From NCBI RefSeq assembly GCF_002080435.1, contig NZ_CP020538.1, positions 2,289,501 to 2,353,500 on the forward strand: DNA of 64,000 nt, in the 5' to 3' direction. The notes below the pieces were generated by a model. It had not been told where the DNA came from and did not search any database. It worked only from the letters and a program-made list of their open reading frames with translations. The DNA is from Sphingobium herbicidovorans (GTDB lineage Bacteria; Pseudomonadota; Alphaproteobacteria; Sphingomonadales; Sphingomonadaceae). Of the stretch, positions 1 to 7,085 are shown one piece after another (within the stretch, counting starts at the first letter, position 1; every line of letters begins with the position of its first letter). A program made the position numbers and the translations under genes.

Positions 1-233
1 AACGTCAGGCCGAAGCGCGCGACAACGCCCTTCATGCCCTGCGTCGCATAATCCAGGCTGTCGTCGCCCGTGCCCGCGAGGCCTACGACCAGGCCGTAGC
101 CGGTCAGCTGGTTGGGACGGACGCCCTGGAAAGTGCCGAGATCCTTGATCCGTTCGGCGTGCGCCGGAACGGTGATCAGGCTGGCGACCGTAAGGCCGAC
201 CAGCACCAGGACATATTGCAGCAAGCGGGTCAT
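1..233 (-). CDS. flgI: Flagellar P-ring protein FlgI, N-terminal part (runs off the left edge)
   Basis: This is the beginning of the periplasmic P-ring protein that surrounds the rod at the peptidoglycan layer; the rest lies left of the window. The visible ~77 residues show a Sec signal peptide (hydrophobic stretch LLQYVLVLVGLTVASL, cleavage after AHA) followed by the family N-terminus RIKDLGTFQGVRPNQL. I chose the ATG at 233 because GGAG lies 9 nt upstream; an ATG at 248, which overlaps the flgH stop as TGATG, would add five residues. It is the last visible gene of the flgBCDEFGHI operon. Confidence 0.95.
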   Translation of the reverse strand, partial: MTRLLQYVLVLVGLTVASLITVPAHAERIKDLGTFQGVRPNQLTGYGLVVGLAGTGDDSLDYATQGMKGVVARFGLT

Positions 234-247
234 GAAGGCGCGCTCCA

Positions 248-1012
248 TCAGAAGGGGCTGATCATCGAGAAGAAGCGCTGCAGCCAGCCCTGGCGGCTTG
301 CGCGGGCGATTTCGCCCTTGCCGGTGTAAATGATCTTGGCGTCGGCGACGCGGGTCGATGCGATGCGATTGTCCGGGCTGATATCGGCCTGACGGACAAG
401 GCCGCTGATCTGGATATATTCGTCGCCGCGGTTGAGCGTCAGCGCCTTTTCACCCTTCACCAGCATCGTGCCGTTGGGATAGACCGCCGCGATCGTGACG
501 GTGATTTCGCCCGTCAGAGCGTTGGATTGGGTAGCCCCACCCTTGCCGGTGAAGCCCTGATCCCCGCTGGCGGCAATGTCGCTGGGGGAAAAGAGCTTGG
601 ACAATATGCCGGTGCTGGGCGGGGTCAGGCCGATGCTGCCGCTGCGGCTGGTGTCCGCGGTGTTGCTCTTGGTCGCCTGCGTGCGTTCGATGAGGACGAT
701 CGTTATGATGTCGCCCACGCTCTGCGCCCGCGCGCCGCTGGTGAGGGGCGTGTAGCCCATCGACGCCTGGAAGATGGAGCCGTTCGCTACGGGGGCGGCG
801 GGGTGTGCGACGACGGTGGGGGCAAAAAATTGCCGCTCGGCATCGCGCTTTTTGCCGGCCATTGCCGGGGAGGCGGCGAGGGTGGCCGCGATCAGGAACA
901 AGGCAGCCGTTCGTCCTGTCCGACCGAGCCGCTTGTCTCGACCGAATGTCGAAGGACGTTTGCGCGCGGGCTTCGACAAGCTCAGCCCGAACGGAGATTT
1001 GGGGTTCCGCAT
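248..1012 (-). CDS. flgH: Flagellar L-ring protein FlgH, without lipobox and with repeat-derived N-terminus
   Basis: FlgH forms the outer-membrane L-ring bushing of the flagellar basal body. The body of the 254-residue protein matches the family (SIFQASMGYTPLTSGARAQ, VGDIITIVLIERT, LVKGEKALTLNRGDEYIQISG, IIYTGKGEI, and a C-terminus ending FFSMISPF). Two things are odd. The family is normally a lipoprotein, but this protein has no cysteine at all, and its signal peptide (about residues 34-52) ends SPAMA instead of a lipobox. Before that signal peptide is an unusual basic stretch of about 33 residues, encoded largely by a palindromic repeat (907-994). ATG 1012 is chosen for its GAGGGTG ribosome site; GTG 1024, which overlaps the flgG stop, is the alternative. 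Confidence 0.9.
   Translation of the reverse strand: MRNPKSPFGLSLSKPARKRPSTFGRDKRLGRTGRTAALFLIAATLAASPAMAGKKRDAERQFFAPTVVAHPAAPVANGSIFQASMGYTPLTSGARAQSVGDIITIVLIERTQATKSNTADTSRSGSIGLTPPSTGILSKLFSPSDIAASGDQGFTGKGGATQSNALTGEITVTIAAVYPNGTMLVKGEKALTLNRGDEYIQISGLVRQADISPDNRIASTRVADAKIIYTGKGEIARASRQGWLQRFFSMISPF
907..994. repeat. Palindromic REP-like repeat inside the 5' end of flgH
   Basis: CTTCGACAAGCTCAGCCCGA starts at 971 and runs on to 994. A degenerate opposite arm (CCGTTCGTCCTG at 907, then GCTTGTC and TCGAAGGACG up to about 956) precedes it. The same arms occur as an intergenic inverted repeat at 34138-34216. Here the element is translated: the clean arm encodes FlgH residues 7-14 and the degenerate arm about residues 20-36. 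Confidence 0.7.
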
Positions 1013-1020
1013 CGTCACCC

Positions 1021-1809
1021 TCACAGCTGCTGGTTGACGTACTGGAGCATCTCGTCGGTCGCCTTGATCATCTTGCTGTTCACCTCATAGGCGCGCTGCG
1101 TTTCGATCATGTCGACCAGTTCCTCGACCACATTGACGTTCGAGGTTTCGAGGTTGCCGGAACGGATGACGCCGCGCCCGTCAAGACCGGCAACGCCGAC
1201 CTGCGGCGTGCCGCTGGCCGCGCTTTCGGCGAGCAGGTTGCCGCCGATCGGCTGAAGGCCTGCGGGGTTCATGAAGCTCGCCAGTTCGACCTGGCCAAGC
1301 TGTGTCGGCTCAGTCTGGCCTTGCAGCGTCGCGGTGACGGTGCCGTCATTGCCGATGGTGATGCCGGTCGCGCCCTGAGGCACGGTAAGCTGCGGCACGA
1401 GCGGAAGGCCGTCGCTGGTGACGACGATCCCTTCTGCGGTCGTGCTGAAATTACCCGCGCGGGTATAGGCGAGCGTGCCGTCGGGGCGCTGGACCTGGAA
1501 GAAGCCCGAACCCTCGATGGCCATGTCCAGCGCGTTGCCGGTCTGGCTGAGCGTGCCCTGCGTGTTGATCTTGCTGGTGCCCTGCATCGAGACGCCGGAA
1601 CCCAGGTTCAGGCCGGTCGCGAACTTGTTTTCGCTGTCCGAATTCGCGCCCGCCGCGACCATCTGCTGATAGGCGAGGGTTTCGAAATCGGCGCGGTCGC
1701 GCTTGAAGCCGGTCGTGTTGACGTTCGCCAGGTTGTTGGCGATCACGCGCATCTTCGTATTCTGCGCGTCAAGGCCGGTGCGGGCGACGTGAAGGGCTGC
1801 GTTGGTCAT
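1021..1809 (-). CDS. flgG: Flagellar distal rod protein FlgG
   Basis: FlgG builds the distal rod that crosses the periplasm. The 262 residues (E. coli about 260) show the rod/hook family ends: N-terminal D0 helix with NNLANVNTTGFKRDRADFE near residue 30, the GSGFFQV core motif, and the C-terminal helix SNVNVVEELVDMIETQRAYE ending in MLQYVNQQL. Residues LAYTRAGNF are also typical. It follows flgF after 57 nt that contain a perfect sigma-54 promoter, and its stop overlaps the upstream GTG alternative of flgH. The gene is therefore probably the head of its own flgGHI transcript as well as part of the larger operon. Confidence 0.98.
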   Translation of the reverse strand: MTNAALHVARTGLDAQNTKMRVIANNLANVNTTGFKRDRADFETLAYQQMVAAGANSDSENKFATGLNLGSGVSMQGTSKINTQGTLSQTGNALDMAIEGSGFFQVQRPDGTLAYTRAGNFSTTAEGIVVTSDGLPLVPQLTVPQGATGITIGNDGTVTATLQGQTEPTQLGQVELASFMNPAGLQPIGGNLLAESAASGTPQVGVAGLDGRGVIRSGNLETSNVNVVEELVDMIETQRAYEVNSKMIKATDEMLQYVNQQL

Positions 1810-1848
1810 CGTCTAACTCCGTGATGCCGTTAGGCTTGCACAACGAAA

Positions 1849-1864
1849 AGCAAGGTTCGTGCCA
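1849..1864 (-). promoter_or_regulatory. Sigma-54 promoter for flgGHI
   Basis: The minus strand reads TGGCACGAACCTTGCT, matching the -24/-12 consensus TGGCACG-N4-TTGCW at every fixed position, with GG and GC separated by 10 nt. It lies in the 57-nt gap just after the flgF stop codon. Transcription would start near 1838, about 29 nt before flgG. Confidence 0.85.
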
Positions 1865-1866
1865 AA

Positions 1867-2610
1867 TTAACCATCAAGCCGCATGAGCGACGCGCCGCCG
1901 TCGTCCAGCTGCTTGGCGGTGTCGATCAGCTTGACCTGGGTTTCCCAGGCACGGCTGGCTTCGATCATCTGAACGAGCGCGGAGGTGGCGTTGACGTTGG
2001 AGCCTTCGAGCGAGCCGCCGGTGACGGTCGCCAGCGGGTCTTGCGGCAGAGCGCCGCCATTGGTTTCGCGGAACAGGCCGTCCGTGCCCTTCGCGATGCT
2101 GGAGCCGACCGGGCGCACGAGCTTCAGCCCATCGACGCGCTGAGGATTGGAGGCTTCGCCGCCCAGCGGCACGCCCCAGATGCTGCCATCCTGCGCGATG
2201 GAAACGCTGTCCATCGCAGGCAGGGTGATCGGGCCGCCTTCGCCCAGCACGGGCAGGCCGTCGCCGGTGGTGAGCAGGCCGCTGTCGGAGAGTTTGAGGT
2301 CGCCGCGGCGCGTATAAGCTTCGCTGCCGTCCGGGGCCTGAACGGCGAGCAGAGCATCGTCGTTCATGGCCACGTCCAGCGGATTGCCGGTTTGCGTGAC
2401 CGCGCCTTGCGCCATGTCGGCGGCGATCACCTGTTCGGATGCTTGCGCCCGCGTGTCGAAGCCATCGCCCTTGATCCAGCGTGTCTCGGCATTGGCGATT
2501 TCCGCGCGAAAGCCAACCGTGTTGACGTTCGCGAGATTGTTGGAAATCGCCGCCTGCCGCGCCATCGCGCCGCGCATTGCGGTGAGTGCCGTATTGACGA
2601 GCCGGTCCAT
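1867..2610 (-). CDS. flgF: Flagellar proximal rod protein FlgF
   Basis: FlgF is one of the proximal rod subunits (with FlgB and FlgC) between the MS-ring and the distal rod. The 247-residue protein begins with the rod-family D0 helix (MDRLVNTALTAMRG, then ISNNLANVNTVGFRAE) and ends with a matching C-terminal helix (SNVNATSALVQMIEASRAWE). The central part has the GSEAYTRRGDLKLSDSG-type sequence typical of FlgF/FlgG. It lies between flgE and flgG on the same strand. The length is close to the family norm of about 250. Assignment to FlgF and not FlgG rests on gene order and on the MDRLVNTAL start. Confidence 0.95.
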   Translation of the reverse strand: MDRLVNTALTAMRGAMARQAAISNNLANVNTVGFRAEIANAETRWIKGDGFDTRAQASEQVIAADMAQGAVTQTGNPLDVAMNDDALLAVQAPDGSEAYTRRGDLKLSDSGLLTTGDGLPVLGEGGPITLPAMDSVSIAQDGSIWGVPLGGEASNPQRVDGLKLVRPVGSSIAKGTDGLFRETNGGALPQDPLATVTGGSLEGSNVNATSALVQMIEASRAWETQVKLIDTAKQLDDGGASLMRLDG

Positions 2611-2644
2611 GGATCTGTCCTGTTTCTAGCGGGCGTTCGCGGTT

Positions 2645-3508
2645 TTAGGTGCGCATGTTGACGATGGTGGTCGACAGCGTGTTCGCCGCCTCGATCGCCT
2701 TCGAGTTCGCCTGAAAGTTGCGCTGGGCCGAGATCAGGGCGACCAGTTCCTCGGTGATGTCCACGTTGGCGCGTTCCAGCGAACCGGAACGGACCGATCC
2801 GTAAAGGCCGCTGTTGCCGATGCCGAAACGGGGCGTGCCGCTGGCCGAGGTGGATGTCCAGTGCGCGTCGCCCTGCTGGCGCAGGCCATCCTGGCTGTTG
2901 AACGCGGCCATGGCGGTGGTGCCCAGATAGACGGTGGAACCATCGGCATAGACGCCGGTGATCTGGCCGTCCTTGCCCACGCCGACGCTGTTCAGCTGAT
3001 TGCCGGTGCCGCCTGCGGGCCAGTTGGTGGGAACCTGAAGGTCCGCGAGGTCGCCGGAGGTTACGGTGCCCGCAGCAAGGCTGGCGGCGAGGGCGGCGCT
3101 AGGTTCGCCGGTCGTCGGATCGACGGGGATGACCTGAACCCGCGCGCCGGTGGTATCCACCACATAGCGGTCCTCGGTCAGCGAGAGCGCGCCGTTGCGG
3201 GTGAAGCTGACCTGGCTGTCGCCGGTGCGCTTGACGGTGAAGAAGCCTTCGCCGGTGATGGCGAGGTCAAGCGTCTTGTCGGTGCCCTCGATCGTGCCCT
3301 GCGTGAATTGCTGGGTGATGCCCTGCACGCGCGCGCCCTGGCCCGCGACCTGCGTGGTCGTCTGCATCGGCGCGGCGGCGAAGATGTCGCCGAACACGGC
3401 CTTGCTCTTCTTGAAGGCGGTGGAGTTCACGTTCGACACGTTATTGGCGATGGTCGCCAGATCGGTCTGGGCGGCCTTCAGGCCGGAAAGCGAAATGTAG
3501 AAGGACAT
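2645..3508 (-). CDS. flgE: Flagellar hook protein FlgE, short form
   Basis: This is the hook subunit, the universal joint between rod and filament. The N-terminus (MSFYISLSGLKAAQTDLATI, NNVSNVNSTAFKKSKAVFGD) and C-terminus (ERANVDITEELVALISAQRN, ending NTLSTTIVNMRT) are classic FlgE D0 segments, and ITGEGFFTVKR is the core motif. At 287 residues it is much shorter than E. coli FlgE (about 400), so the outer D2 domain seems reduced or missing. It is distinguished from FlgF/FlgG by its hook-type N-terminus and its position after flgD. AAGGAG lies just upstream of the ATG. The 60-nt spacer to flgD contains a tandem 14-bp repeat. Confidence 0.9.
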   Translation of the reverse strand: MSFYISLSGLKAAQTDLATIANNVSNVNSTAFKKSKAVFGDIFAAAPMQTTTQVAGQGARVQGITQQFTQGTIEGTDKTLDLAITGEGFFTVKRTGDSQVSFTRNGALSLTEDRYVVDTTGARVQVIPVDPTTGEPSAALAASLAAGTVTSGDLADLQVPTNWPAGGTGNQLNSVGVGKDGQITGVYADGSTVYLGTTAMAAFNSQDGLRQQGDAHWTSTSASGTPRFGIGNSGLYGSVRSGSLERANVDITEELVALISAQRNFQANSKAIEAANTLSTTIVNMRT

Positions 3509-3521
3509 GGCGTTGCTCCTT

Positions 3522-3553
3522 GGGTGAAAAGGATTTTGGGGGTGAAAAGGATT
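3522..3553. repeat. Tandem 14-bp direct repeat in the flgD-flgE spacer
   Basis: GGGTGAAAAGGATT occurs at 3522-3535 and again at 3540-3553, a period of 18 bp, within the untranslated gap between flgD and flgE. A third, partial unit (GGGTGATGAAAG) follows. It is probably a replication-slippage product. Confidence 0.7.
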
Positions 3554-3568
3554 ATTGGGTGATGAAAG

Positions 3569-4228
3569 TCAGGCGAGTGAAAGGGCGTCCGACGGGCTGT
3601 AGGTGCCGAGCGCGGTAATGAGTTTGGAGGCGCTGCCGTCGGCGGGTGACTGAACGGCGGCGATGGTCGCCCAGCTGGCGACGCGGGTGGGAGAGGCACC
3701 GTTGACGCGGATCTTGAGCGCGTCGGTTGCGACCTGCTCTCCCAGGTCATTCTTGCCATCCCAGTAGAAGTTGACGTCGCCAGCGTCCTGATTGCCAAGT
3801 TCGATGGTTTTCAGGACATTGCCGTTGCCGTCCATCAGATCGACGGTCGCGCCGCTGGTGGCGTCCGCGAAGCTGACCTGGCCGATATATTGACCGGCCG
3901 CGTCGGGCGCGACGATATTGCTCTGCACCAGCATCGACTTGCCGATCCAGCTGGCGGCGTCGCCCAGGCGCGAGCCGGTCAGCTGCGAGGCCAGGCCTTT
4001 GAGCGTCTGGTTCATTTCGGCGATGCCGCTGGAATTGGTGATGGTCGCCATTTGCGAGACCATCTGCGCATTATCCATCGGTTCGAACGGATCCTGCGTC
4101 TGCATCTGTGCGGTGAGCAGGCGAAGGAAATCCGCCTGGCCCATTTCCGACTTGCCCGTGCCGACATTCTTGTACGGATTATAGACGGACAAGCCCGCGC
4201 TGTCGGTGACAGTGGAGGTCGTGCTCAT
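3569..4228 (-). CDS. flgD: Flagellar hook assembly scaffold FlgD
   Basis: FlgD caps the growing hook and guides FlgE polymerisation; it is discarded when the hook is complete. The 219-residue protein has the N-terminal FlgD signature, GQADFLRLLTAQMQTQDPFE followed by PMDNAQMVSQMA, near residues 30-62, then a beta-rich tudor/FnIII-like half with the characteristic FYWDGKNDLGEQVATDALKI. Its start overlaps the flgC stop as ATGA, so the two are translationally coupled. Length and order are as expected for flgBCDE operons. Confidence 0.97.
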   Translation of the reverse strand: MSTTSTVTDSAGLSVYNPYKNVGTGKSEMGQADFLRLLTAQMQTQDPFEPMDNAQMVSQMATITNSSGIAEMNQTLKGLASQLTGSRLGDAASWIGKSMLVQSNIVAPDAAGQYIGQVSFADATSGATVDLMDGNGNVLKTIELGNQDAGDVNFYWDGKNDLGEQVATDALKIRVNGASPTRVASWATIAAVQSPADGSASKLITALGTYSPSDALSLA

Positions 4229-4641
4229 TTGCCGATCCTTATGGTTTCGAGCATGAGGGATTTGGCGGTGTTCAGCACCTGCACATTGTTTTGGTACATG
4301 CGGGCGGTTTCGATCATGTCGACCAGTTCCGCGCTGCTATCGACAGCTGCTTCCCACACGTCGCCATTCTGGTCGGCGAGAGGATGGTTGGGGTCGTGGC
4401 GCTTGGTCGGCTTGGCGTCGGTGGTGAGGACATTGGCGACCTTCACCGTGGACACGCCGGGCTTGTCGGTGACCGACTGGAAAACAGGCTTGATGGCGCG
4501 ATAGGCTTCCGCCTCGCTGCCGGTGACGTTGCCCGCATTGGCCATGTTCGAAGCCGTGGCGTTCAGGCGGACCAGCTGCGCGCTCATGGCGCGGCCGGCG
4601 ATGTCGAAGACGTTCATGGGGCCGGAACCGCTCATGCTCAT
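4225..4641 (-). CDS. flgC: Flagellar proximal rod protein FlgC
   Basis: FlgC is a proximal rod subunit. The 138 residues match the family length and motifs: an N-terminal helix with MSAQLVRLNATASNMANAGN, the central YRAIKPVF motif, and the C-terminal VDMIETARMYQNNVQVLNTA followed by KSLMLETIRIGK. Its stop overlaps the start of flgD (ATGA), and its start overlaps the flgB stop (4638-4641), indicating a tightly coupled flgB-flgC-flgD unit under the sigma-54 promoter at 5109-5123. Confidence 0.97.
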   Translation of the reverse strand: MSMSGSGPMNVFDIAGRAMSAQLVRLNATASNMANAGNVTGSEAEAYRAIKPVFQSVTDKPGVSTVKVANVLTTDAKPTKRHDPNHPLADQNGDVWEAAVDSSAELVDMIETARMYQNNVQVLNTAKSLMLETIRIGK

Positions 4642-5006
4642 TCTCCCTTCAGCGCGCGAGTGATGGTGTTGATGCGGCCCTCAAGGAAGGAGAGGGTCGT
4701 GCGATATTTGACGGCGTTTTCCGCGAACAGCGTCTGTTCGGTGCTGAGTTCGACCGTATTGCCGTCGAGGCTGGATTGCAGCGGGACGCGATAGCCCATG
4801 CTGTCATCGACGGCCTTCGACACGTCGGCCACAGACCTGCTCTGCCGGGTCGATGCTTCCTTGAGCGCGGATTCGAAATCGATGTCCCGCGCCTTGTAGC
4901 CGGGCGTCGAGGCGTTCGCGATGTTGGACGCGAGCAGGGACAGGCGTTGCGAGCGAAGCGCCAGCGCCTTTCCATGTATCCCGAACAGTCCGTCTTCCAG
5001 CGACAT
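4638..5006 (-). CDS. flgB: Flagellar proximal rod protein FlgB
   Basis: FlgB is a proximal rod subunit near the MS-ring and the first gene of the flg operon. The 122-residue product MSLEDGLFGIHGKALALR... contains the rod signature LLASNIANASTPGYKARDID and ends ENAVKYRTTLSFLEGRINTI. The open frame continues upstream to 5417, but that extension looks non-coding and crosses the operon promoter, so I place the start at ATG 5006. The leader downstream of the sigma-54 promoter would be about 90 nt. Confidence 0.96.
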   Translation of the reverse strand: MSLEDGLFGIHGKALALRSQRLSLLASNIANASTPGYKARDIDFESALKEASTRQSRSVADVSKAVDDSMGYRVPLQSSLDGNTVELSTEQTLFAENAVKYRTTLSFLEGRINTITRALKGE

Positions 5007-5038
5007 TGTCTCATTCCATCTTTTTCGGGCCGGAGCCC

Positions 5039-5065
5039 TAAAACCTGACCGTCCCCCGCCGTTCT
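5039..5065 (+). promoter_or_regulatory. FliA (sigma-28) promoter for motAB
   Basis: TAAA (5039-5042), 15 nt, then GCCGTTCT (5058-5065). This matches the sigma-28 pattern TAAA-N15-GCCGATAA and is identical in spacing and -10 box to the elements before fliL and fliD. It would give a leader of about 190 nt before motA and runs across the divergent flgB promoter. Confidence 0.75.
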
Positions 5066-5108
5066 GAAGCCTGATGGCGTGAACCGCGGGTGAGCCGAAC
5101 GGATATTC

Positions 5109-5123
5109 GCAAGAGCCGTGCCA
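5109..5123 (-). promoter_or_regulatory. Sigma-54 promoter for the flgBCDEFGHI operon
   Basis: The minus strand reads TGGCACGGCTCTTGC: TGGCACG-N4-TTGC, with GG (5121-5122) and GC (5109-5110) separated by 10 nt. Transcription should start near 5097, about 90 nt before flgB. Confidence 0.88.
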
Positions 5124-5198
5124 ATTTGCGTGGGTGACGCATCGGCAATGGCAGGAATGGCGGAAATCCGTCGGATTGAGCGGTGGAGGCAGCAGGGG

Positions 5199-5214
5199 CG
5201 GCAAGATTTTGCCG
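5199..5214. promoter_or_regulatory. Palindrome CGGCAA-N4-TTGCCG between flgB and motA
   Basis: This perfect 6-bp inverted repeat with a 4-nt spacer lies about 80-100 bp upstream of the flgB sigma-54 promoter, a typical distance for an enhancer-binding protein. A related inverted repeat with the same CGGCAA/TTGCCG half sites and a 12-nt spacer lies between fliC and the sigma-54 activator gene (16270-16297). I infer that it is an activator binding site. Confidence 0.45.
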
Positions 5215-5265
5215 GTCGCTGGCACAAGTTTGCCGTGGTGATTCCGGCAGTTGGGGGATTGGTTG

Positions 5266-5934
5266 ATGATCGCGATATTGGCGCAGCTATTTGATCCCCT
5301 GACCCTGGTCGTGATGATCGCTGGCGTGGGCGCGGTGGCGCTGTTCCAGAATGGCCTGTCCGCAATCGGGCGGGCCTTTGCCGCTTTGCCGCCGCTGTTT
5401 CGCGCGGATCCCGACAAGGATCAGGCGACGGCGCGGGCAGCGATGCTGAAGATAGACCAGGTCGCGCAACTGCGCGGGCTTGCCTGCACCGACCGGGTGA
5501 AGACGGCCAACCCTTTCCTTGCCGAAGCGGCGCGGCGGCTGGCCAACAGCGATGGCGCCGAGCAATTCGAAAACTGGGCGGCGCAGGCGCTTGCCGACCG
5601 GTCGCGGCGTCATGCAGGCGCGCGCAATGTCTGGCTGTCCATCGCCGACGCTGCGCCCGCGCTGGGCATGGCGGGCACGATCCTGGGCCTTGTCGGCATG
5701 TTCGCGGCGATGGATGATCCTGCCGCGCTTGGCCCCTCCATGGCGCTGGCGTTGCTGACGACGCTGTATGGCGTGGTCATCGCCAATATGATTGCCGCGC
5801 CGGTCGCCAGTCGTCTGGCCGATCTGTCGGAGCGGGAGATTGCCTGGCAAAAGGAGGCCGTTGGCCGCATGCTGGCGATTGCGCGGCGCGAAAATGTGCC
5901 GACGCGGCGTGCGTCGATCCGCGAGGTCGCGTGA
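5266..5934 (+). CDS. motA: MotA/TolQ/ExbB-type flagellar stator subunit
   Basis: MotA forms the membrane channel ring of the flagellar stator that couples ion flow to torque. The 222-residue protein has an N-terminal hydrophobic helix (about residues 10-25), a cytoplasmic middle, and the paired C-terminal helices of the MotA/ExbB family (SIADAAPALGMAGTILGLVG, then LALLTTLYGVVIANMIAAP). It is well below the ~290 residues of E. coli MotA, with a shortened cytoplasmic loop. ATG 5266 is chosen because GGGGGA lies 7 nt upstream; TTG 5251 is possible. The stop overlaps the motB start as TGATG. A TolQ/ExbB role is less likely given the flagellar neighbours. Confidence 0.85.
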   Translation: MIAILAQLFDPLTLVVMIAGVGAVALFQNGLSAIGRAFAALPPLFRADPDKDQATARAAMLKIDQVAQLRGLACTDRVKTANPFLAEAARRLANSDGAEQFENWAAQALADRSRRHAGARNVWLSIADAAPALGMAGTILGLVGMFAAMDDPAALGPSMALALLTTLYGVVIANMIAAPVASRLADLSEREIAWQKEAVGRMLAIARRENVPTRRASIREVA

Positions 5935-6428
5935 TGATCGGCGCTGCATCACAGGCGCGGCGCAACCGATGGGCGGTGAGTTTTGCCGACCTGCTGCTGC
6001 TGCTGCTCGGCTTTTTCATATTATTGCATGCGAGCGGCCAGCGCCGGGACGCCATGCTGGCGCAGGTGAGGCAGCAATTTGGCGGGCGAGCGATCGCCAG
6101 GGATACCGAATTGCGGGCGGCGGAATTGTTCCTGTCCGGTGAGGCTCTGCTGTCCGACCGGGGCAGGGCGCAGATTGCGCGCGTGGCGGCAAGGCTAAGG
6201 TCAGGCGGGGGCGGGCTGGATGTCAGCAGCGAAGGGACTGATCCTGCGCGGGAACGGTTCGACCAATGGGATCTGGCGGCGGCGCGGCTGGGCGCGGTGG
6301 CGCGAGAGCTGAAGGCGCAAGGGCTGGCGGGCGACCGCCTGCGCATTCGCGGGCTGGACCAGATGGACGGCGCGACCGGCAAGGGCCAGGTGATCCGTAT
6401 CGGCCGGTCGACCGATACGGCGCGTTAA
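5934..6428 (+). CDS. motB: MotB-like stator subunit with OmpA-type domain
   Basis: MotB anchors the stator to peptidoglycan and carries the ion-accepting aspartate. The 164-residue protein starts with a short cytoplasmic tail and one membrane helix in the MotB pattern WAVSFADLLLLLLGFFILL; Asp19 in that motif is the expected ion-binding residue. A compact OmpA-like domain follows (FLSGEALLSDRGRAQIARVA, then SSEGTDPARERFDQWDLAAA and RIRGL). It is only about half the length of E. coli MotB (308), with almost no linker. The start codon overlaps the motA stop; an upstream GTG at 5931 is possible. Confidence 0.85.
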   Translation: MIGAASQARRNRWAVSFADLLLLLLGFFILLHASGQRRDAMLAQVRQQFGGRAIARDTELRAAELFLSGEALLSDRGRAQIARVAARLRSGGGGLDVSSEGTDPARERFDQWDLAAARLGAVARELKAQGLAGDRLRIRGLDQMDGATGKGQVIRIGRSTDTAR

Positions 6429-6493
6429 CGGCTTGTTAGCTATAAGCACTGCTTAATGGATGGCATGAATCTATGTCCGTCCGGAGATGAGCC

Positions 6494-7039
6494 GTGAACA
6501 AGCTGCCCCTGATTGCCGTCCTGCTGCTGTCGGCAGTCGCTGCCGCGCCCGTGCAGGCGCAGCAGAAGTTTGAAAATCTCGACCGCATCGACGGCCTGGT
6601 TGCGATGACCGTGGGCGCGAATATCGGCGAGCCCGGCGGACCGCTGGCCCCGGTAGACCGGCGGCTGCGGCTGGCGGCATGTCCGGGAACGCCCAGTGTG
6701 GAAGGTCCGGTTTTCGGTGCGGCGATGGTCAAGTGCGATGCACTGGGCTGGCGCATTCGCGTGCCGCTGGCTGGCGGCGGCGGCGCCGCCGCTGCTCCGG
6801 CAGCACGCTACGGCGTGGCGGCTCGCCCCGCCCAGCGCGAGATGGTGGTCAAGCGCGGCGACCCGGTTCAACTGGTCGCGGGCAATTCCGAATTCAGCGT
6901 GTCGCGCATGATGGTCGCTGACGAAGACGGCGCGCTGGGCGACACCATCCGGGTGCGCGAGGACAGGAGGGCCGCGCCCGTCCTGGCCCAGGTGGTCGCG
7001 ATGGGCACCGTGCGCATTCCAGGATTTAATGATTTCTGA
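6494..7039 (+). CDS. flgA: Flagellar P-ring assembly chaperone FlgA
   Basis: FlgA is a periplasmic chaperone for P-ring (FlgI) assembly. The 181-residue protein begins with a signal peptide (MNKLPLIAVLLLSAVAAAPVQA) and ends with the SAF-like FlgA C-terminal domain (VVKRGDPVQLVAGNSEFSVS, VRVREDRR-like segment, and VVAMGTVRIPGF). A conserved cysteine pair is present (LAACPG and VKCDALGW). It precedes flgM and flgN. The start is supported by a good signal sequence immediately after it. The 65-nt gap after motB shows only a weak TGGCAT-type element. Confidence 0.93.
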   Translation: MNKLPLIAVLLLSAVAAAPVQAQQKFENLDRIDGLVAMTVGANIGEPGGPLAPVDRRLRLAACPGTPSVEGPVFGAAMVKCDALGWRIRVPLAGGGGAAAAPAARYGVAARPAQREMVVKRGDPVQLVAGNSEFSVSRMMVADEDGALGDTIRVREDRRAAPVLAQVVAMGTVRIPGFNDF

Positions 7040-7052
7040 ACCCGGTCGTTAT
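7026..7052 (+). promoter_or_regulatory. Probable FliA (sigma-28) promoter for flgM
   Basis: TTAA (7026-7029), 15 nt, then GTCGTTAT (7045-7052). It differs from the local sigma-28 consensus TAAA-N15-GCCGTTAT at one position in each box. It overlaps the end of flgA, 34 nt before flgM. Confidence 0.5.
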
Positions 7053-7085
7053 AGAGTGAGCGGGACGAGTGAAGGATTGTAAGTC

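Noticed and set aside
5220..5233. TGGCACAAGTTTGC upstream of motA as a sigma-54 promoter
   Set aside because: Both half sites look good, but GG and GC are only 9 nt apart, and this spacing is normally inactive. The sigma-28 element at 5039 is a better candidate.
6464..6479. TGGCATGAATCTATG upstream of flgA as a sigma-54 promoter
   Set aside because: The -24 half is plausible, but the -12 half reads TATG in place of TTGC.
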